64,000 bases of DNA, from the NCBI RefSeq assembly GCF_038404985.1, contig NZ_JBBKBA010000004.1, forward strand, positions 186,001 to 250,000, given 5' to 3'. The stretch comes from Ferrovibrio sp. MS7 (lineage in GTDB: Bacteria; Pseudomonadota; Alphaproteobacteria; Ferrovibrionales; Ferrovibrionaceae). Within the stretch, counting starts at the first letter, position 1, and the number at the start of each line of letters is the position of its first letter. The notes beneath the pieces were generated by a model. That model ran no database searches, was not told the origin of the DNA, and worked only from the letters and a program-made list of their open reading frames with translations. Of the stretch, positions 59,608 through 64,000 are shown piece after piece. The position numbers were made by a program, and so were the translations under genes.

Positions 59608-60381
59608 ATGGAGCTTGAGCTGGGTGGCAAAGTCGCCATCGTCACCGGTGCCAGCAAGGGCATCGGCCGCGCCATCGCCGAGGAACTGGCGGCAGAGGGC
59701 ATGAAGCTGGTGCTGGCGGCGCGCTCTGCCGACCTGCTGCAGGACCTGGCCGGCAAGCTCAACCGCGAATGCCTGGTGCAGGCCATTGATCTGCGCACGA
59801 ACGATGCTGCCGCCGCCCTGGTGCAGGCGGCGGTCAGCCGCTTCGGCCGCATCGACCTGCTGGTGAACAATGCCGGCGCCACCAAGCGCGGCGACTTCCT
59901 CACGCTCACCGACGATGACTGGGCCGATGGCTACGCGCTGAAATTCTTTGGTGCCATGCGCCTGACCCGCGCTGCCTGGCCGCATCTCAAGGCCAGCCAG
60001 GGCGGCGTGGTGAACATCATCGGCGTCGGTGGCCGCACCGGCAGCGCCGAATTCGCCATTGGCGGCTCGGTGAATGCAGCAGGGATGAACCTGACCAAGG
60101 TACTGGCCGACCGTGGCGTGCTGGAAGGTGTGCGGGTGAATGCGATCAACCCGGGCAGCATTGCCACCGACCGGCTGAAGGTGCGCATCACCTCCTTCGC
60201 CAAGGAGCAGGGCATCACGGAGGCCGAGGCGGCGCAGCGCATGCCGCGCGCCATGGGCGTCGCACGCTTCGGCGAGCCGATGGAAATCGCCAAGGCCGTG
60301 GCCTTCCTCGCCTCGCCTGCCGCCGCCTATATCAACGGCGCGATCCTGGATGTCGATGGCGGCCTGACCCGGACTTTATGA
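59608..60381 (+). CDS. SDR-fold protein lacking the catalytic Ser-Tyr-Lys
   Basis: This 257-residue short-chain-dehydrogenase-fold protein keeps the cofactor motif T-G-A-S-K-G-I-G and N-N-A-G. The catalytic Ser strand reads V-N-I-I-G-V-G-G. Where Y-x-x-x-K is expected the sequence is G-S-V-N-A-A-G-M-N-L-T-K, so Tyr and Lys become Gly and Ala by alignment with neighbours. The rest (N-A-I-N-P-G-S, G-A-I-L-D-V-D-G-G) is normal. It may bind NAD(P) and another ligand without ordinary oxidoreductase chemistry. GGGAGGA lies about 7 bases before the ATG at 59608. It diverges from the DECR-type gene. Confidence 0.85.
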   Translation: MELELGGKVAIVTGASKGIGRAIAEELAAEGMKLVLAARSADLLQDLAGKLNRECLVQAIDLRTNDAAAALVQAAVSRFGRIDLLVNNAGATKRGDFLTLTDDDWADGYALKFFGAMRLTRAAWPHLKASQGGVVNIIGVGGRTGSAEFAIGGSVNAAGMNLTKVLADRGVLEGVRVNAINPGSIATDRLKVRITSFAKEQGITEAEAAQRMPRAMGVARFGEPMEIAKAVAFLASPAAAYINGAILDVDGGLTRTL

Positions 60382-60497
60382 TCCAGCCTGCGCTGTGATC
60401 TGACCGGTCATTCCCGCCAAGGATGTAAGCTGCGGCATCAGGTCCGGGTCGCGGACATTTCCTTGCGGCTGCAATATCCGGTAGTATGGTGGACGCC

Positions 60498-61049
60498 ATG
60501 TGGACAAGCGTTCCTATCCGCCATTTTCCGGCGCTATTGCTGCTCGTTCTGCTCGCCCTGCCCGGCTTCGGCCTCGGCAGTGTGGCGGCGCAGGATCTGG
60601 CGCAGCCCGGCGGACCGGTTATCCTTACGATTTCCGGCGCCATTCAGCGCGGTAACAGCCGCGATGCCCAGGGCAATATTGTGGCGAATTTTGATTTAAA
60701 GATGCTCGAGGCGCTGGGGGAAACCGGCTTCAGCACCGCCACCCCCTGGCACAAGGGCGTGGTGCGCTTCGATGGCGTGCCCGGCAAAGCCTTAATGGAA
60801 ACAGTGGGGGCCAAGCCTGACGGCATCGTCCAGGCGGTGGCACTGAACGACTATGCCTCGTCGGTTCCGGTGGCGGATTTCCTGCAGCGCGGCCTGATCG
60901 TGGCGCTGAAGCTGGATGGCGCCTACATGACCATCCGCGACAAGGGGCCGCTTTTCATCATCTATCCGTTCGACAGCCAGTCCGAGCTGCGCCAAGAGAC
61001 CTACTATACCCGGTCCGTCTGGCAGTTGCGCCGACTGGACATCCGCTAA
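60498..61049 (+). CDS. Secreted molybdopterin-binding (sulfite oxidase-like) domain protein
   Basis: This 183-residue protein has a signal peptide (Leu-rich core, cleavage after V-A-A near residue 30) and a single domain resembling the sulfite-oxidase / YedY-type molybdopterin fold: I-L-T-I-S-G-A-I, then F-D-L-K-M-L-E-A-L, and the late Y-x-R-S-V-W-Q-L-R-R-L-D-I. No Cys is visible in the mature part, so the molybdenum-ligating Cys of active enzymes is missing. It is likely a periplasmic ligand-binding partner of the kinase that starts 5 bases later. An in-frame ATG at 60486 is an alternative start; the one at 60498 has GGTGGA upstream. Confidence 0.75.
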   Translation: MWTSVPIRHFPALLLLVLLALPGFGLGSVAAQDLAQPGGPVILTISGAIQRGNSRDAQGNIVANFDLKMLEALGETGFSTATPWHKGVVRFDGVPGKALMETVGAKPDGIVQAVALNDYASSVPVADFLQRGLIVALKLDGAYMTIRDKGPLFIIYPFDSQSELRQETYYTRSVWQLRRLDIR

Positions 61050-61054
61050 ACGCG

Positions 61055-62530
61055 ATGCCTGGCACCGAGCCGCTCCTCAGTTCCGCCGTCGCCGAACGCG
61101 GCAGCCTGCTTGGCACCACGCGGCGCTTCGTGTTCGGCTTCGCGGCGGTGTTCGCTATCGCCATCATCGCGATCTCCTCCTATCTCTATTTCCAGCACCG
61201 CGAATTCACCCGCGTGATGCGGCAGAATGTGATCTTCGAGGCAACGCAGCTTCGCGCCGAATTCCTCGCCTTCGATGCCGCGGTGGCGGAAATCCTGGCT
61301 GGCACGCCGGAGCGCGCGCGCAATCAGGCGCAGGTCCGCTACGACATCATTCTGGCCCGCCTTGCCGCCATCGAGCAGGGCCGCAGCGCCGAGGTCTATC
61401 TTGGCGATCAGGAACTGGCGCCGAATTTCGCGAGCCTAGCCAGCGAGATCCGGCTATGGGAAGGCAGCGTAACCCGCTTCACTTCCGGCGATGATGCCGC
61501 CGGCTACAGCCTGTTGCAGCAGCTCGCCGCTGCGGCGCCGCGCTTCGGTTCGTTCACGGCGCGGGCGAATACCCTCACCCAGATCCGCATTGCCGATACC
61601 AACCGGCGCCTGGAGCATCTCTATATCCTGCTGATCGGCCTGCTGGTGACTGGTGCCGTGATCGTGGCGGTGATCTCGCGCCTGCTGCTGCGCCAGGCGG
61701 CAGCCACCGATGCGGCCCATCGCCATCTCGCAGCCCTGGCGCGCGATCTGGAGGCGGCCAGGCGCCAGGCGGAAGCGGCAAACCGCGCCAAGTCCAGCTT
61801 CCTCGCTTCGATGAGCCATGAATTGCGCACGCCGCTGAATGCCGTGATCGGCTTTGCCGACATCATGCATCAGGGCCTGTTCGGGCCGCTCGGCAATGCG
61901 CGCTACGACGAATATGTCAGCTCGATCCAGCAGAGTGGTCAGCACCTGCTCAGCCTGATCAACGACATCCTGGACATGTCGCGCATCGAGGCCGGGCGTG
62001 TCGAACTGAACGAAGACCGCATCGATGTCAGCATGGTGCTGGAGGATTGCCTCGATCTGGTGGCGGTGCAGGCGCGGGCCAAGAATGTGCGGGTGGATTT
62101 CCCTCGCGGCCAGAGCGATGGCGCGCTATGGGCCGACGAGCGGGCGATGCGCCAGATGGTGCTGAACCTGTTGTCCAACGCCGTGAAGTTTACCGCCGAG
62201 GGCGGGAGCGTGACCGTGCAGCATGGCACCGCTGCGGATGGCTGGTATGAAATCAGCATCACCGATACCGGCATTGGCATGGCGGAGAATGAAGTCGCCC
62301 GCGTGTTCGAGCCTTTCGCACGCGGCGGCAGCCAGCTAGTACGGCAGCAATATGATGGCACCGGCCTCGGCCTGCCGATCACGCGACGGCTGGTGGAACT
62401 GCATGGCGGACGCATCCAGCTCAAGAGCCAGATCGGCGCCGGCACCACCGCCTTGCTGCGCTTCCCGCCCGAACGGATCAGCCGCGTTGCCGATTTCGGT
62501 GCCATCCTGTCCACGCCTGGCAACGATTGA
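61055..62530 (+). CDS. Sensor histidine kinase (PleC/DivJ-like core)
   Basis: This 491-residue membrane kinase has transmembrane helices at about 28-46 and 190-210. They bracket a periplasmic helical domain of about 140 residues. A short coiled coil leads to HisKA with His255 in S-M-S-H-E-L-R-T-P-L-N-A-V-I-G-F-A. The HATPase domain has N-L-L-S-N-A-V-K-F, D-T-G-I-G-M and G-T-G-L-G-L-P. The A-V-I-G-F-A-D-I-M/G-P-L-G region is common in PleC/DivJ-type kinases. It starts 5 bases after the secreted molybdopterin-domain gene, which suggests the two form one sensing unit. No response regulator is adjacent. Confidence 0.9.
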   Translation: MPGTEPLLSSAVAERGSLLGTTRRFVFGFAAVFAIAIIAISSYLYFQHREFTRVMRQNVIFEATQLRAEFLAFDAAVAEILAGTPERARNQAQVRYDIILARLAAIEQGRSAEVYLGDQELAPNFASLASEIRLWEGSVTRFTSGDDAAGYSLLQQLAAAAPRFGSFTARANTLTQIRIADTNRRLEHLYILLIGLLVTGAVIVAVISRLLLRQAAATDAAHRHLAALARDLEAARRQAEAANRAKSSFLASMSHELRTPLNAVIGFADIMHQGLFGPLGNARYDEYVSSIQQSGQHLLSLINDILDMSRIEAGRVELNEDRIDVSMVLEDCLDLVAVQARAKNVRVDFPRGQSDGALWADERAMRQMVLNLLSNAVKFTAEGGSVTVQHGTAADGWYEISITDTGIGMAENEVARVFEPFARGGSQLVRQQYDGTGLGLPITRRLVELHGGRIQLKSQIGAGTTALLRFPPERISRVADFGAILSTPGND

Positions 62531-62554
62531 CCCAATAATGACGTGCCTGTTTGG

Positions 62555-63568
62555 ATGACGCGTTTTCTGGTTGCCATGCTGCTGGTGCTGGGACTGGCTG
62601 CCTGCGCCCCGCGCCTGCAGTCCTCCACTATACCGCCGGGCACGCAACCGGCGCCGACGGCCCTGCTGGAAAAGGACTGGCGTGCAGCTGACGGCAGCCT
62701 GCTGCCGCTCACTCGCTGGCTGCCGCCAGCACCGCGCGAAACCAGGGCGGTGCTGATCGCGCTGCATGGCTTCAACGATTATGGCAATGCTTTCGCCGAG
62801 CCGGCAGCCTGGTGGGCCTCCGAGCACGGCATCGCCACCTATGCGCCGGATCAGCGCGGCTTCGGCCGCTCCGCCAATACCGGGCTGTGGGCCGGCGGCG
62901 ACCGCATGCGCAGCGACCTGCGCGAATTGACATCACTGCTGCGGCAACGCCATCCCGGCCTGCCGGTCTTCTGGCTCGGCGAAAGCATGGGCGCGGCGGT
63001 GACGCTGAGTGCCTTGGCTGAAGATGGCGCTAGCAGCCCACCCGATGGTGCCATCCTGGTGGCGCCTGCCGTGTGGGGCCGTGCCACCATGCCGCTGAGC
63101 TACCGCGTCACCCTCAGCATCATGAGCCACACCCTGCCCTGGCTGACTCTGACCGGCCGCGGCCTCGGCATCCAGGCTTCCGACAATATCCAGATGCTGC
63201 GCCGTCTCGGCGCCGATCCGCTGGTGATCAAGGCCACCCGCGTCGATGCGGTTTATGGCCTGGTCGGCCTGATGGACGAAGCGCTGGCCGCCGGGCCCAG
63301 GCTTGGGCATGCGCCGCCGCTGCTGTTGCTCTATGGCGCCAAGGATGAAGTGATCCGCCGTGAACCCGTCGAGCGTTTCGTCGCCAGCCTCAATGGCCGC
63401 CGCCGCATCGTGCTCTACGATACCGGCTGGCACATGCTGCTGCGCGATTTGCAGGGCCAGCGGGTGTGGCGCGATGTCGCGGCCTGGGTCGCTGATCGAA
63501 ATGCTCCCTTGCCCTCGGGCCGCGAAACCTTCACGCTGCCGCTATTCGCTAAGGAACGGGGTGAATGA
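62555..63568 (+). CDS. Lipoprotein alpha/beta-hydrolase (lysophospholipase-like)
   Basis: This 337-residue protein begins with a lipoprotein signal peptide whose lipobox is L-A-A-C (Cys at about residue 17). An alpha/beta-hydrolase of the monoacylglycerol lipase / lysophospholipase L2 type follows: I-A-L-H-G-F-N-D-Y, D-Q-R-G-F-G-R-S, the nucleophile elbow G-E-S-M-G-A-A, the acid in Y-G-A-K-D-E-V, and the His in D-T-G-W-H-M-L-L. It would act on lipids in the periplasm or at a membrane surface. The start could also be the GTG at 62543. Its TGA overlaps the next ATG (ATGA). Confidence 0.88.
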   Translation: MTRFLVAMLLVLGLAACAPRLQSSTIPPGTQPAPTALLEKDWRAADGSLLPLTRWLPPAPRETRAVLIALHGFNDYGNAFAEPAAWWASEHGIATYAPDQRGFGRSANTGLWAGGDRMRSDLRELTSLLRQRHPGLPVFWLGESMGAAVTLSALAEDGASSPPDGAILVAPAVWGRATMPLSYRVTLSIMSHTLPWLTLTGRGLGIQASDNIQMLRRLGADPLVIKATRVDAVYGLVGLMDEALAAGPRLGHAPPLLLLYGAKDEVIRREPVERFVASLNGRRRIVLYDTGWHMLLRDLQGQRVWRDVAAWVADRNAPLPSGRETFTLPLFAKERGE

Positions 63569-64000
63569 AGCGAACGGCCTGGGCTGAAGCTCTATGGATT
63601 CTGATCGGCATGGTGCCAGTACTCGGCCTCATTCTGATGCTGATCGACGCCGAACATGGCCTCGCCCTCACCTCGCTGGGCAGCACCGCTGTGCTGCTAT
63701 TCTGCTTTCCCGAACATGAAGGCCTGCGCCCCAGCGTGGTACTCATCACGCATCTGGCCGGCGCCCTGATCGGCTTCGGCCTGCTCTATAGCGTCGGCAG
63801 CCATGGCTGGAGCATGGCGCTGGGCGTGGCGCTGATCGCGGTGCTGATGAAGGCAACGGACATGATGCACCCGCCGGCCGGCGCCAATCCGCTGATCGTG
63901 CTGAATGTGAAGCCCGGCCTCGGCTTCCTGCTAGACCCCCTGCTGCTGGCGCTGGGGATCGTGATGCTGGGGGTTTTCCTGTGGAGCAGGCTGCGGCCCG
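63565..64000 (+). CDS. HPP family membrane protein (C-terminus outside window)
   Basis: The first 145 residues are present, with at least four hydrophobic segments. The diagnostic motif H-P-P-A-G-A-N-P-L-I appears near residue 110, and S-L-G-S-T-A-V-L-L-F near residue 38 is also typical of the HPP family. Some HPP proteins of cyanobacteria and chloroplasts transport nitrite; the role in proteobacteria is not established. It is translationally coupled to the lipoprotein hydrolase by an ATGA overlap. Confidence 0.88.
   Translation, partial: MKRTAWAEALWILIGMVPVLGLILMLIDAEHGLALTSLGSTAVLLFCFPEHEGLRPSVVLITHLAGALIGFGLLYSVGSHGWSMALGVALIAVLMKATDMMHPPAGANPLIVLNVKPGLGFLLDPLLLALGIVMLGVFLWSRLRP

Overview
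The window is GC-rich, densely coded chromosomal DNA. Its gene content points to an alphaproteobacterium, most likely Rhodospirillales-like: RNase E has a long acidic insertion inside its S1 domain, rne is followed by amiC and a class A PBP, TRAP and Liv transporters have fused membrane subunits, and many start and stop codons overlap as ATGA. No species can be named from the sequence. The first gene (amidase) and last gene (HPP family) run off the window edges.

Left part (1-12,240). A minus-strand SDR - cytochrome P450 - amidase operon faces a zinc alcohol dehydrogenase. A FIST-domain sensor protein and a secreted DUF2147 protein follow. Next comes a signalling island: a 5TMR-type hybrid histidine kinase and a CHASE-domain kinase that diverge from each other, plus a single-domain receiver. 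GreB and tRNA-His close this part.

Central catabolic block (12,861-30,392). The main feature is an apparent operon of twelve minus-strand genes, transcribed from 28,629 down to 12,861 with mostly overlapping or nearly abutting genes. In order of transcription they are: FAD subunit and fused 2Fe-2S/molybdenum subunit of a xanthine-dehydrogenase-family hydroxylase, a 6-hydroxynicotinate-reductase-like Fe-S protein, UPF0280, an AA_synth (DUF1185) protein, a branched-chain-type ABC transporter (binding protein, fused LivHM, LivG, LivF), hydantoinase/oxoprolinase subunits A and B, and a Rossmann methyltransferase-like protein. A ferredoxin-NADP reductase diverges from it and a MarR regulator lies next door. 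I infer uptake, hydroxylation, ring reduction and lactam opening of an N-heterocycle such as nicotinate. The UPF0280 and AA_synth steps have no assigned role.

Housekeeping part (30,546-44,537). This holds a SixA-like phosphatase, a metallo-beta-lactamase-fold hydrolase, an M20 amidohydrolase, a DEAD-box helicase with an Arg-rich tail, a stand-alone AsnC ligand-binding domain, a TauE/SafE permease, a glycosyltransferase-like protein, RNase E with its terminator, AmiC, PBP1A and tRNA-Val with a good promoter.

Right part (44,600-64,000). Just after tRNA-Val sits a Phd-like antitoxin / zeta-toxin-like pair with a palindromic operator. Then come a LacI-controlled TRAP transporter operon with a 2-hydroxyacid dehydrogenase, DUF3237 and PAS proteins, a GH108 endolysin-like enzyme, an isolated HutH, a large chemoreceptor ending in a CheR-type pentapeptide, aspartase, two divergent SDRs (one without the catalytic residues), a secreted molybdopterin-domain protein coupled to a histidine kinase, a lipoprotein lysophospholipase and a partial HPP-family membrane protein. 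No rRNA, CRISPR array, insertion sequence or intact prophage was seen.
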